A DNA stretch of 9,706 nucleotides from Candidatus Avoscillospira stercoripullorum (GTDB taxonomy: Bacteria; Bacillota; Clostridia; Oscillospirales; Oscillospiraceae). Shown piece by piece: positions 1 to 7,305 of the stretch. The stretch covers positions 1-9,706 of the forward strand of contig DVGD01000133.1 in NCBI GenBank assembly GCA_018712905.1. The letters are read 5' to 3'. Within the stretch, counting starts at the first letter, position 1. The number at the start of each line of letters is the position of its first letter. Position numbers and translations under genes: made by a program. Below the pieces are notes generated by a model. It had not been told where the DNA came from and ran no database searches. It saw only the letters and a program-made list of their open reading frames with translations.

Positions 1-411
1 ACCGAAGAGCTGGGACACCTGGAGATGATCGGCTCCATCGTCCACCAGCTCACCCGCAAGCTCACCGACAGCCAGATTGAGGAGAGCGGATTTATGCCCT
101 ACTTCGTCGACCACACCGCCGGCATCTACCCCACCGCCGCCTCCGGCTCGCCCTGGAACGCCGCAGGCATCGGCGTCAAAGGCGATCCCATCGCCGACCT
201 CACCGAGGATTTGGCCGCCGAGCAGAAGGCGCGGGTCACATACGACAATATTCTCCGCCTGAGTGACGATCCCGATGTCAACGACGTGATTCGCTTCCTC
301 CGCGAGCGGGAAATTGTTCACTTCCAGCGCTTTGGCGAGGCCATCGCCCTGCTGCGCCAGCGCCTCAACGAGAAAAACGTCTACGCCACCAACCCGGCGC
401 TGGATTCCTAA
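1..411 (+). CDS. cotJC: Spore coat protein CotJC-like (manganese catalase family), 5'-truncated by the window edge
   Basis: This frame is open from base 1 and shows the last 136 residues. The start lies upstream of the window. The product resembles CotJC, a manganese-catalase-family protein of the inner spore coat in Bacilli and Clostridia. Visible family features are an E-E-L-G-H-L-E segment near the truncated N-end and R-E-R-E-I-V-H-F-Q further on. These supply the Glu and His ligands of the di-manganese four-helix bundle. The segment PYFVDHTAGIYPTAASG between them is typical of CotJC. Bacillus CotJC has about 190 residues, so roughly the first quarter is missing here. Whether it still disproportionates peroxide is not visible. 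The gene is followed by its own intrinsic terminator, so it is probably a separate unit from yabP. CotJA and CotJB partners, if present, would be upstream. Family call is confident; the gene name is by resemblance. Confidence 0.88.
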   Translation, partial: TEELGHLEMIGSIVHQLTRKLTDSQIEESGFMPYFVDHTAGIYPTAASGSPWNAAGIGVKGDPIADLTEDLAAEQKARVTYDNILRLSDDPDVNDVIRFLREREIVHFQRFGEAIALLRQRLNEKNVYATNPALDS

Positions 412-426
412 CGTCTTCCATTGGCC

Positions 427-461
427 GCCTCCCCTTGCTGCCCAAGGGGAGGCACATTTTT
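427..461 (+). terminator. Intrinsic terminator after cotJC
   Basis: An 11-bp perfect stem (GCCTCCCCTTG with CAAGGGGAGGC, loop CTGCC) is followed after ACA by a run of five T. It begins 15 bases after the cotJC stop and separates it from yabP. Confidence 0.85.
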
Positions 462-465
462 CAGG

Positions 466-492
466 CATATCCCAGATCGCGGCGCGTATATT
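466..492 (+). promoter_or_regulatory. Possible sigma-E type promoter for yabP-yabQ
   Basis: CATAT (466-470) and CGTATATT (485-492) are separated by 14 bases. The second element matches the sigma-E -10 consensus CATACAAT at 5 of 8 positions. yabP and yabQ are known sigma-E-dependent mother-cell genes in Bacillus subtilis, and the site lies between the cotJC terminator and the yabP ribosome site. The match is weak and the call rests partly on context. Confidence 0.35.
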
Positions 493-528
493 TGAAAGCA
501 GGGACAGCCTAAGGAAAGGATGAGCCAT

Positions 529-816
529 ATGGCATACGGATACGAGGAAAAAGCCCTGGAGATGCCCCACAAGCTGACGCTGGACGGCCGGGCGCGCCTG
601 ACCCTCACCGGCGTTACAGAGGTGGAGAGCTTTGATGAGAAGATGGTGGTTCTCCACACCACTCTGGGTACCGCCGTCATTCGGGGGCAGAGCCTCCACC
701 TCAAGCTTCTGAGCCTGGACGGCGGACAAGTCCACGTGGACGGCACGGTGGATTCCATCACCTATGAGGACGACCGGCAGGAAAGCGGCGGCTTCCTGGC
801 GCGGCTCTTCGGCTGA
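529..816 (+). CDS. yabP: Sporulation protein YabP
   Basis: A 95-residue soluble protein of the YabP/YqfC family. The family core is clear: a TLDGRARLTLTGVTEVESFDE segment, then a small beta-rich domain with LGTAVIRGQSLHL and a C-terminal GGFLARLFG. YabP is a mother-cell sporulation protein, sigma-E-dependent in Bacillus, whose biochemical role is not settled. Two in-frame ATGs compete. The one at 529 has AAAGGA (515-520) eight bases upstream. The one at 520 would have AAGGA only four bases away, so 529 is preferred, giving three residues fewer. The stop TGA at 814-816 shares its A with the ATG of yabQ (TGATG), which indicates translational coupling. The order yabP, yabQ, divIC, S1-domain gene matches Bacillus and supports the call. 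In Bacillus yabO lies just upstream; here the upstream neighbour is cotJC. Confidence 0.92.
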   Translation: MAYGYEEKALEMPHKLTLDGRARLTLTGVTEVESFDEKMVVLHTTLGTAVIRGQSLHLKLLSLDGGQVHVDGTVDSITYEDDRQESGGFLARLFG

Positions 817-1532
817 TGGAGCAGCCGGTTTCCCTCCAGGCAGGTACGTTTCTCCTGTCTGTGCTTTTGGGCTGCGGCCTGGGGTTCGTGGAGATCGTAC
901 TGCGCGCCCCCCGCCGCCTGACGCCGCGGCTCTCCTGGCTCATGGATCTGCTGCTTGGCATCGCCATCACCTACGGCGTGCTCTACGCCCTCCTGGTCAT
1001 CGACGGCGGACGGCTGAAATTCTTTGACGCCGCCGGGATTCTCCTGGGCGCGTGGCTCTTTCTCAAAACCCTGGGGCGGCTTCTCTTCCCGCTTTTTCTA
1101 TCTCTTTTTCGCGCCGCGGGCATGCTCCTCCGGCTGCTCGCCTCCCCTGTGACAAAAATTTTGATTTTTTTACGACAACTTGCAAAAAAATACTTTTCAA
1201 CTTGGAGAAAATGGGGTACAATACTATGGAGAATGCGGTCTGCGCCGACCGCTGCTGTATTGTCCAAAGGAGGGAACTCGTATGCGCTTCAAACGCTCGT
1301 CACTTCTGACGAAGCTGCTCATTCTGGTTCTGGTGGCATACGCTACCGTTACCCTGGTGACACTGCAGTCCCAGATCACCGAAAAGCAAGCCCTGGCGGA
1401 GGAATTGCAGACCAGCATCGACGCCACCAATCAGGAAAATCTGCGCCTGGAGCAGGCCATCAACGCTCTGGGCACCGACGCAGGCGTGGAGGCCGTGGCG
1501 CGGCAGAAATTGGGGCTAGTGGCCAAGGGTGA
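816..1532 (+). CDS. yabQ: Spore cortex protein YabQ, reading frame runs on over divIC
   Basis: A membrane protein of the YabQ family, needed for spore cortex formation in Bacillus. Hydrophobic segments lie at about residues 11-29, 41-62 and 68-86, followed by an amphipathic, basic stretch (88-135, ending in QLAKKYFSTWRKW), as usual for the family. The start overlaps the yabP stop by one base. The odd part is the C-end: no stop occurs until 1532, so the frame overlaps divIC (1282-1560) out of frame by 251 bases. Residues after about 140 are Gly/Arg/His-rich, lack family character and look like a shadow of divIC. Either the stop was lost and the tail is a neutral extension, or an indel between about 1150 and 1280 displaced an earlier end. 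The N-terminal 135 residues are convincing; the last 80 or so are doubtful. Confidence 0.85.
   Translation: MEQPVSLQAGTFLLSVLLGCGLGFVEIVLRAPRRLTPRLSWLMDLLLGIAITYGVLYALLVIDGGRLKFFDAAGILLGAWLFLKTLGRLLFPLFLSLFRAAGMLLRLLASPVTKILIFLRQLAKKYFSTWRKWGTILWRMRSAPTAAVLSKGGNSYALQTLVTSDEAAHSGSGGIRYRYPGDTAVPDHRKASPGGGIADQHRRHQSGKSAPGAGHQRSGHRRRRGGRGAAEIGASGQG
1194..1222 (+). promoter_or_regulatory. Candidate sigma-A promoter for divIC inside yabQ
   Basis: TTTTCA (1194-1199), 17 bases, then TACAAT (1217-1222), within an unusually AT-rich stretch (about 1150-1230) of otherwise GC-rich DNA and 60 bases before divIC. It would let the division gene be expressed in growing cells while yabP-yabQ are sporulation-specific. 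The -35 is imperfect. Confidence 0.45.
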
Positions 1533-1560
1533 AATCATCTTCTATGATGTGGGAAACTAG
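1282..1560 (+). CDS. divIC: Septum formation initiator DivIC (FtsB/DivIC family)
   Basis: A 92-residue bitopic membrane protein: short basic N-end, one membrane helix at about residues 8-27 (LLTKLLILVLVAYATVTLVT), then a coiled coil with heptad-like spacing (LQSQITEKQALAEELQTSIDATNQENLRLEQ, split around residues 28-60). It closes with the family signature EAVARQKLGLVAKGEIIFYD. DivIC joins FtsL and DivIB/FtsQ at the septum and regulates cell-wall synthesis during division. The ATG at 1282 has a near-perfect ribosome site AAAGGAGG (1266-1273) eight bases upstream, so the upstream in-frame ATG at 1180 is rejected. It is shorter than Bacillus DivIC (125 residues), mainly at the N-terminal cytoplasmic part, as is common in Clostridia. 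The 31-base gap to the next gene shows no promoter or terminator, so the two are probably co-transcribed. Confidence 0.93.
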   Translation: MRFKRSSLLTKLLILVLVAYATVTLVTLQSQITEKQALAEELQTSIDATNQENLRLEQAINALGTDAGVEAVARQKLGLVAKGEIIFYDVGN

Positions 1561-1591
1561 CGCAAATCTTTAGGGGGAAATTATACAAAGT

Positions 1592-2053
1592 ATGGAGCTA
1601 ACAGTTGGAGCCATTTTAGAGGGCAAGGTCAAGTCAATCACCAAATTCGGCGCGTTTATTTCGCTGCCCGACAACCAAACCGGCATGGTACATATCTCGG
1701 AGATTACCCATGCCTACGTCAACGACATCCATGACCATTTAACGGAAGGTCAGGACGTCAAGGTCATGGTGATCGGCCTGGACAACGGAAAGATCAATCT
1801 CTCCATCCGCCGTATTCAACCGGCTCCGCCCCGGCAGCCGTCAGACCGCGGCCATCAGGCAGACCGATTCCGGGGAGATTCCCGCCCCCGTTCGCAGGAC
1901 AGCCGTCCGCCCCGTGGCCGCCCCAGCGCCCCGGCCGAGCGTCAGCCCCAGTCTTTTGACGATATGCTCAAGCAGTTTATGGCCGATTCCGACAGTAAAA
2001 TCTCCGGCCTCAAGCAGTATTCCGACCGGAAAACCAAAAACAGAAGACGCTAA
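1592..2053 (+). CDS. yabR: S1 domain RNA-binding protein, YabR-like
   Basis: A 153-residue protein with one S1/OB-fold domain at residues 1-72: VGAILEGKVKSITKFGAFISL, then GMVHISEI and a closing INLSIRRI. These are the usual RNA-binding S1 landmarks, including the surface Phe/His positions. The rest is a low-complexity, Arg/Pro/Ser-rich tail (about 75-120) and a basic C-end (KTKNRRR) that probably stays disordered and adds RNA contact. B. subtilis YabR, in the same position after divIC, is the positional homologue; its exact role is not settled. The ribosome site AGGGGG (1572-1577) is about 14 bases from the ATG, which is long, but no nearer start fits the S1 domain. An intrinsic terminator follows directly and closes the yabP-yabR block. 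Confidence 0.88.
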   Translation: MELTVGAILEGKVKSITKFGAFISLPDNQTGMVHISEITHAYVNDIHDHLTEGQDVKVMVIGLDNGKINLSIRRIQPAPPRQPSDRGHQADRFRGDSRPRSQDSRPPRGRPSAPAERQPQSFDDMLKQFMADSDSKISGLKQYSDRKTKNRRR

Positions 2054-2055
2054 TC

Positions 2056-2098
2056 AAAAAGCAGCCGATCCTCCCCCGGAGTGACGGTTGCTTTTTTT
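2056..2098 (+). terminator. Intrinsic terminator after yabR
   Basis: AAAAGCAGCCG pairs with CGGTTGCTTTT (one G-U) around a loop that holds a further CTCC/GGAG pair, followed by T-rich DNA. It starts three bases after the yabR stop. The -35 of the next gene's promoter lies in its 3' arm. Confidence 0.85.
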
Positions 2099-2115
2099 CC
2101 ATAATTTGATATACT
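2088..2115 (+). promoter_or_regulatory. Extended -10 promoter for the L,D-transpeptidase gene
   Basis: TTGCTT (2088-2093), 16 bases, then TATACT (2110-2115) preceded by TGA (2107-2109), an extended -10 motif that compensates for the weak -35. Transcription would start near 2122, giving a leader of about 40 bases. Confidence 0.65.
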
Positions 2116-2161
2116 ATAGGAAAGTTCGAGCCGTTTCGCGCGGCTCTTGGGAGGCTTGCTT

Positions 2162-3538
2162 ATGAAAAGGCGGCGGTTTGTCCTTCTCTCACTGGCGGCA
2201 GTCGTAATTCTGGTGGCAGCGGCAGTGTTCCTGCTGTTCCTGCGCTCCCTTCATGGCGTGGAAACTGCCCAGGCGCAGTGCTACGCGCGGTATCAGGCCA
2301 TGCTGTCCAATCTCGCCGACTCCCAAGTGGAGCTCACCGAGGGCGGCAACCTGGTGGGTGTCTACTCACTGGAAACGCTGGGTCTCTACGAGCAGGCGGC
2401 AGAAAGCGTGGAGCGTCAATTCACCGAATTGGAAAAAATGCCGCCGGAGGAATTTGCAGCCTTGGACACCAAGGCGCGGATGGCTTGGAAGGACGAGACC
2501 CACGCCACGCCGCAGCCTGTGGTGCTGGATACCCAGGGACTCACCATGGACGCCGTGGAGCAGGATCTCGCGAAAATAGAGCGCCATCCCTCGGAAGACG
2601 CCTATGCCTACCTGGAAAACGGCGCGTTTCACATCCAGCCTGAGGTGCAGGGCAATGTGCTGAAAGACCGCCTGGCCGTCACCGTGTTCACCGGCCTTCT
2701 CTCCGGCGCCCAGGTGCCGGTGGATTCGCCGCTTCGTCTAAGCGTGGAGCTCACCGACTACGACTGCTACGTTCCCCCGGTCGTCACCGCGTCGGACGGC
2801 AGCTTCGACTACGCCGCCCTCCTCCAGGAGGCCACCCAGGACATGACCATTCCCGTAAACCTGCCGGGGCAGACGCTGTCGCTCCAGGTCGCTCCCCTGG
2901 TCTCCACCGACGACACCGGCAAAATCACCTTGGACGAGGAAGGGCTGAAAGCGCAGATTGCTCAGTTTGCCGCCTCCTTTGACAAGGACGAAACGCCTTA
3001 CCTGCTCACCACCTACGAAGGTACCATCAAACCCCTCACCTTCCTGCCGTGCTCCTACCGCCTTGACCAGGCCGGACTTCTCACGCTTTTGGAGGACAGC
3101 CTGACGCGGCTGAGCGCCGACGCGGTGGAAGCTCCCTACACCTGCACACGCAAGGGCGAGCCCTTCTCCATCTCCGGCACCTATGTGGAGGTGGACATCC
3201 AGCAGCAGCAGATGACCTACTACAAGGACGGAGAAGTGCTGGTGCACACCGACGTGGTCACCGGCCGCAAGGGCGGCTACGACACCCCCACCGGCTACTA
3301 CCAGGTGCAGACCCACTCCCCCAACGCCTGGCTGACAGGGCCTGATTACCGCGTGTTCGTCAAATACTGGGTGGGCTTCTACCTGGCCTACGGCATCCAC
3401 GACGCCTCCTGGCGCACAGAATTTGGCGGCGAAAAGTACATCTACGACGGCTCTCACGGCTGCGTCAACACGCCGGAGGCCGCCATGAAGATCATCTACG
3501 ACGACATTACCATCGGAACACCCGTGGTTTTGTACTGA
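2162..3538 (+). CDS. L,D-transpeptidase (YkuD) with N-terminal membrane anchor and peptidoglycan-binding-like domain
   Basis: A 458-residue exported enzyme that cross-links peptidoglycan by 3-3 bonds or anchors proteins to it, insensitive to most beta-lactams. Residues 1-6 are basic (MKRRRF), and 7-29 form one hydrophobic helix without a clear signal-peptidase site, so a membrane anchor is likely. Residues about 100-330 resemble the two-part putative peptidoglycan-binding region (PG_binding_4 type) found before YkuD in Gram-positive enzymes. YkuD covers 341-458 with the catalytic motif H413...S431-H432-G433-C434-V-N; Cys434 is the nucleophile. All catalytic positions are intact. ATG 2162 is chosen because TGGGAGG (2148-2154) lies seven bases upstream; the TTG at 2147 precedes that site. 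It is a single-gene unit with its own promoter and terminator. Spore-cortex and vegetative-wall roles are both possible; the sequence does not decide. Confidence 0.93.
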   Translation: MKRRRFVLLSLAAVVILVAAAVFLLFLRSLHGVETAQAQCYARYQAMLSNLADSQVELTEGGNLVGVYSLETLGLYEQAAESVERQFTELEKMPPEEFAALDTKARMAWKDETHATPQPVVLDTQGLTMDAVEQDLAKIERHPSEDAYAYLENGAFHIQPEVQGNVLKDRLAVTVFTGLLSGAQVPVDSPLRLSVELTDYDCYVPPVVTASDGSFDYAALLQEATQDMTIPVNLPGQTLSLQVAPLVSTDDTGKITLDEEGLKAQIAQFAASFDKDETPYLLTTYEGTIKPLTFLPCSYRLDQAGLLTLLEDSLTRLSADAVEAPYTCTRKGEPFSISGTYVEVDIQQQQMTYYKDGEVLVHTDVVTGRKGGYDTPTGYYQVQTHSPNAWLTGPDYRVFVKYWVGFYLAYGIHDASWRTEFGGEKYIYDGSHGCVNTPEAAMKIIYDDITIGTPVVLY

Positions 3539-3546
3539 GTACAAAC

Positions 3547-3589
3547 TGCAAAAACTCCGCAGATCCATGTGGTCTGCGGAGTTTTTGCA
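3547..3589. terminator. Bidirectional terminator between convergent ldt and typA
   Basis: A perfect 17-bp inverted repeat (3547-3563 with 3573-3589) around a 9-base loop. AAAAA in the left arm and TTTTT in the right arm supply U-tracts for both strands. It lies between the transpeptidase stop (3538) and the typA stop (3600) and fits termination of both. Confidence 0.9.
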
Positions 3590-3599
3590 TAAAATTCGT

Positions 3600-5414
<1,815 letters not shown>

Positions 5415-5464
5415 AAAATAGGCCCCTTTCAAACAGATAAATCTCTAAACTCTCACAAGCTGTT

Positions 5465-5493
5465 ATTTTAACACAGCAATTCCGATTTTGCAA
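5465..5493 (-). promoter_or_regulatory. Promoter of typA
   Basis: On the minus strand TTGCAA (5493-5488), 17 bases, then TAAAAT (5470-5465), preceded directly by TGT as an extended -10. It lies between the mgtE terminator and typA, giving a leader of about 45 bases. Confidence 0.7.
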
Positions 5494-5515
5494 CAAATTC
5501 CATGCAAACGCGGGG

Positions 5516-5555
5516 AAAAAATTGACGCTGCCGCCCGATTACAGGGGCAGCAGCG
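5516..5555 (-). terminator. Intrinsic terminator of mgtE with the stop codon in its loop
   Basis: On the minus strand CGCTGCTGCCC (5555-5545) pairs with GGGCGGCAGCG (5536-5526), 11 bp with one G-U. The 8-base loop contains the TAA stop of mgtE. TCAA and six T follow. The stem begins within the last codons of mgtE. Confidence 0.8.
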
Positions 5556-6915
5556 CAGAAGCGACGGTAAAATAGATGAGAAGGGACAGCGCATCCACAA
5601 TGGTGGTAATAAAGGGCGAGGCCATCACAGCAGGATCGAGACCGATTTTTTTTGCGAGGATGGGAAGGATACTGCCGATGGCCTTGGCCGCCATCACCAC
5701 AAAAACCAGGGTGAGGCAAACCGTCAGCGCAACAGGCACTGTAACCGCCGCGTTTCCCAAGAGCAGCCGATCCACCAGCATCAGCTTGACAAAGTTACAT
5801 GCTGCAAGTCCCACGCCGCACAAAACCGCCACGCGGATCTCCTTCCACACGATCCAGGGAAGATCCGAGAAGGAAATCTCCCCCAGGGAGATGCTGCGGA
5901 TAATGGCCACGGACGCCTGGGAGCCGGAGTTGCCGCCGGTGCCCATGAGCATGGGGATAAACGCGGTGAGCACAGCATAGGCGGCCAATTCGTTCTCAAA
6001 GTGAGTGATAATCAGCCCGGTGAAGGTGGCAGAAAGCATCAAAAGCAGCAGCCAGGGAATGCGGCGCTTGACCAGTTCGAAGACGCCGCTGCGGAAATAC
6101 GGCTTGTCCGAGGGCAAAATAGCGGCCATCATTTCCATATCCTCGGTGGCTTCGTCTTCCATGACGTCCATGGCATCGTCAAAGGTGATGATGCCCACCA
6201 TACGCCCCTCCTGATCCACCACGGGGAGGGCGAGGAAATTATACTTGGAGAACATCTGGGCGACCTTTTCCTGATCGTCGTGGGTGTTGACGGAGATGAC
6301 ATTCTCCTCCATGAGCTCAGAAATGGGCGTCTCATCGTCGCCGCAGAGCAGAAGATCCTTCACGGTGACCATGCCGATGAGCCGCCGATCCCGGGTGACA
6401 TAGCAGGTATAAATGGTCTCCTTGTCCACACCGGTGCGGCGAATGCGCAAAATGGCTTCGCCCACATTCATATCCGGCCGGAGGGAGACATACTCGGTGG
6501 TCATCCAGGAGCCTGCGCTGTCCTCGGGATAACGCAGAATTTCATTGATCTCCTTGCGCATATCGGGAGCAGCCTGGGCGAGGATACGCTTGACCACATT
6601 GGCCGGCATTTCCTCCACAATGTCCACGGCGTCGTCCACAAACAGCTCATCGAGCACCTCTTTGAGCTCCGTATCGGAAAAACCGCGGATCAGCAGCTCC
6701 TGCTGCTCAGGATCCATCTCCACAAATGCCTCCGCCGCCAATTCCTTGGAGAGCAGGCGGAACACCAGCGGAAGGCGCTTCTCGTCAAGCTCATTGAGAA
6801 GAGCGGCCAAGTCCGAGGGGTTCATGGTGTCGAGAATATCCCGCAGGGAATGATATTTTTTCTGCTCCAGCAGACGCGAAACGGTTTGCTCAACAAACGA
6901 GCTCGTATCAGCCAA
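5539..6915 (-). CDS. mgtE: Magnesium transporter MgtE
   Basis: A 458-residue Mg2+ channel/transporter. The cytosolic N-domain (about 1-130) is an alpha-solenoid with repeated LxxLL-type helices (LDTMNPSDLAALLNELDE). Two CBS domains follow (about 138-198 and 200-258; EEDS-like acidic residues at DDAMDVMEDEATEDME would bind Mg2+ and gate the pore). A plug helix and a five-helix membrane domain follow (about 285-458). Family marks in the membrane part are PMLMGTGGNSGSQ (321-333) and DPAVMASPFITTIVDALSLL (427-446); Asp441 corresponds to the conserved pore aspartate. Length matches the family. The start is TTG at 6915, chosen because GAGGGGG (complement of 6923-6929) lies seven bases upstream and no in-frame ATG fits. 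The leader is only about 25 bases, so no M-box Mg2+ riboswitch can precede it. Regulation is probably through the CBS domains. Confidence 0.96.
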   Translation of the reverse strand: MADTSSFVEQTVSRLLEQKKYHSLRDILDTMNPSDLAALLNELDEKRLPLVFRLLSKELAAEAFVEMDPEQQELLIRGFSDTELKEVLDELFVDDAVDIVEEMPANVVKRILAQAAPDMRKEINEILRYPEDSAGSWMTTEYVSLRPDMNVGEAILRIRRTGVDKETIYTCYVTRDRRLIGMVTVKDLLLCGDDETPISELMEENVISVNTHDDQEKVAQMFSKYNFLALPVVDQEGRMVGIITFDDAMDVMEDEATEDMEMMAAILPSDKPYFRSGVFELVKRRIPWLLLLMLSATFTGLIITHFENELAAYAVLTAFIPMLMGTGGNSGSQASVAIIRSISLGEISFSDLPWIVWKEIRVAVLCGVGLAACNFVKLMLVDRLLLGNAAVTVPVALTVCLTLVFVVMAAKAIGSILPILAKKIGLDPAVMASPFITTIVDALSLLIYFTVASALLPL

Positions 6916-6946
6916 ATGAGTACCCCCTCTCTCTTCTTTCTATATA

Positions 6947-6975
6947 ATAGTAGTATCCCGAACATGGTTTGTCAA
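6947..6975 (-). promoter_or_regulatory. Promoter of mgtE
   Basis: On the minus strand a perfect -35 TTGACA (6975-6970), 17 bases, then TACTAT (6952-6947). The start of transcription would fall near 6940, leaving only a short leader before the TTG start of mgtE. Confidence 0.75.
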
Positions 6976-7014
6976 TCCATGCGGGAGAAAAACCAGATCG
7001 CATCCGTCTTGGGC

Positions 7015-7043
7015 TTGATTTTTTCTCACTTTGCTGGTATAAT
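7015..7043 (+). promoter_or_regulatory. Promoter of tRNA-Ser
   Basis: TTGATT (7015-7020), 17 bases, then a consensus TATAAT (7038-7043) preceded by TGG as an extended -10. It ends 17 bases before the mature tRNA 5' end and diverges from the mgtE promoter. Confidence 0.85.
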
Positions 7044-7060
7044 TCCACCGTATCCTTCCT

Positions 7061-7151
7061 GGAGACGTATCGAAGCGGTCATAACGAGCTCGACTCGAAA
7101 TCGAGTAGCCGGTGAAACGGCACGTGGGTTCGAATCCCACCGTCTCCGCCA
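7061..7151 (+). tRNA. tRNA-Ser (anticodon CGA), CCA encoded
   Basis: A 91-base class II tRNA. The acceptor stem is GGAGACG with CGTCTCC, then discriminator G7148 and encoded CCA (7149-7151). The anticodon stem CTCGA/TCGAG encloses loop CTCGAAA, so the anticodon is CGA (reads UCG). The long variable arm AGCCG-GTGAAA-CGGC marks serine, and the T arm is GTGGG-TTCGAAT-CCCAC. It has its own promoter and terminator. Its 3' end faces the integrase gene and is a plausible attachment site for the element to the right. Confidence 0.96.
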
Positions 7152-7158
7152 TTTTTGT

Positions 7159-7199
7159 GAAAAGCGCCTGGTTGGCCTTGGCCGACCCGGTGCTTTTTC
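7159..7199 (+). terminator. Intrinsic terminator of tRNA-Ser
   Basis: A long hairpin: GAAAAGCGCC pairs with GGTGCTTTTTC, and inside it GGTTGGCC pairs with GGCCGACC (G-U pairs allowed) around a TT turn. It ends in a T-run (7193-7197) and begins a few bases after the CCA. Confidence 0.8.
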
Positions 7200-7221
7200 G
7201 TTATTTCGACAGGAAATGTAA

Positions 7222-7295
7222 GGGAGAGAATGCCTTTGTTGCGGAATTTGCTGGGATGCCTGCCTTCTCCCAGGGGAGAACGGAGGGGAGAACGG
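7222..7295. repeat. GGGAGA repeats and 16-bp palindrome between the tRNA and int
   Basis: The gap between the tRNA terminator and int holds no gene. GGGAGA occurs at 7222-7227, 7274-7279 and 7286-7291, and its complement TCTCCC at 7266-7271. AGGGGAGAACGG is repeated in tandem at 7272-7283 and 7284-7295. TTCTCCC and GGGAGAA form a palindrome at 7265-7280. Such repeats beside a tyrosine integrase could be integrase or excisionase arm sites near the element boundary; this is inference, and the exact boundary cannot be set from one end. Confidence 0.5.
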
Positions 7296-7305
7296 CAAGC
7301 AAATA

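Noticed and set aside
2738..3568. 276-codon minus-strand ORF
   Set aside because: Shadow of the transpeptidase gene that runs into the shared terminator.
5488..7221. 577-codon + strand ORF
   Set aside because: Antisense shadow of mgtE running on into the tRNA; no ribosome site and no recognisable domain.
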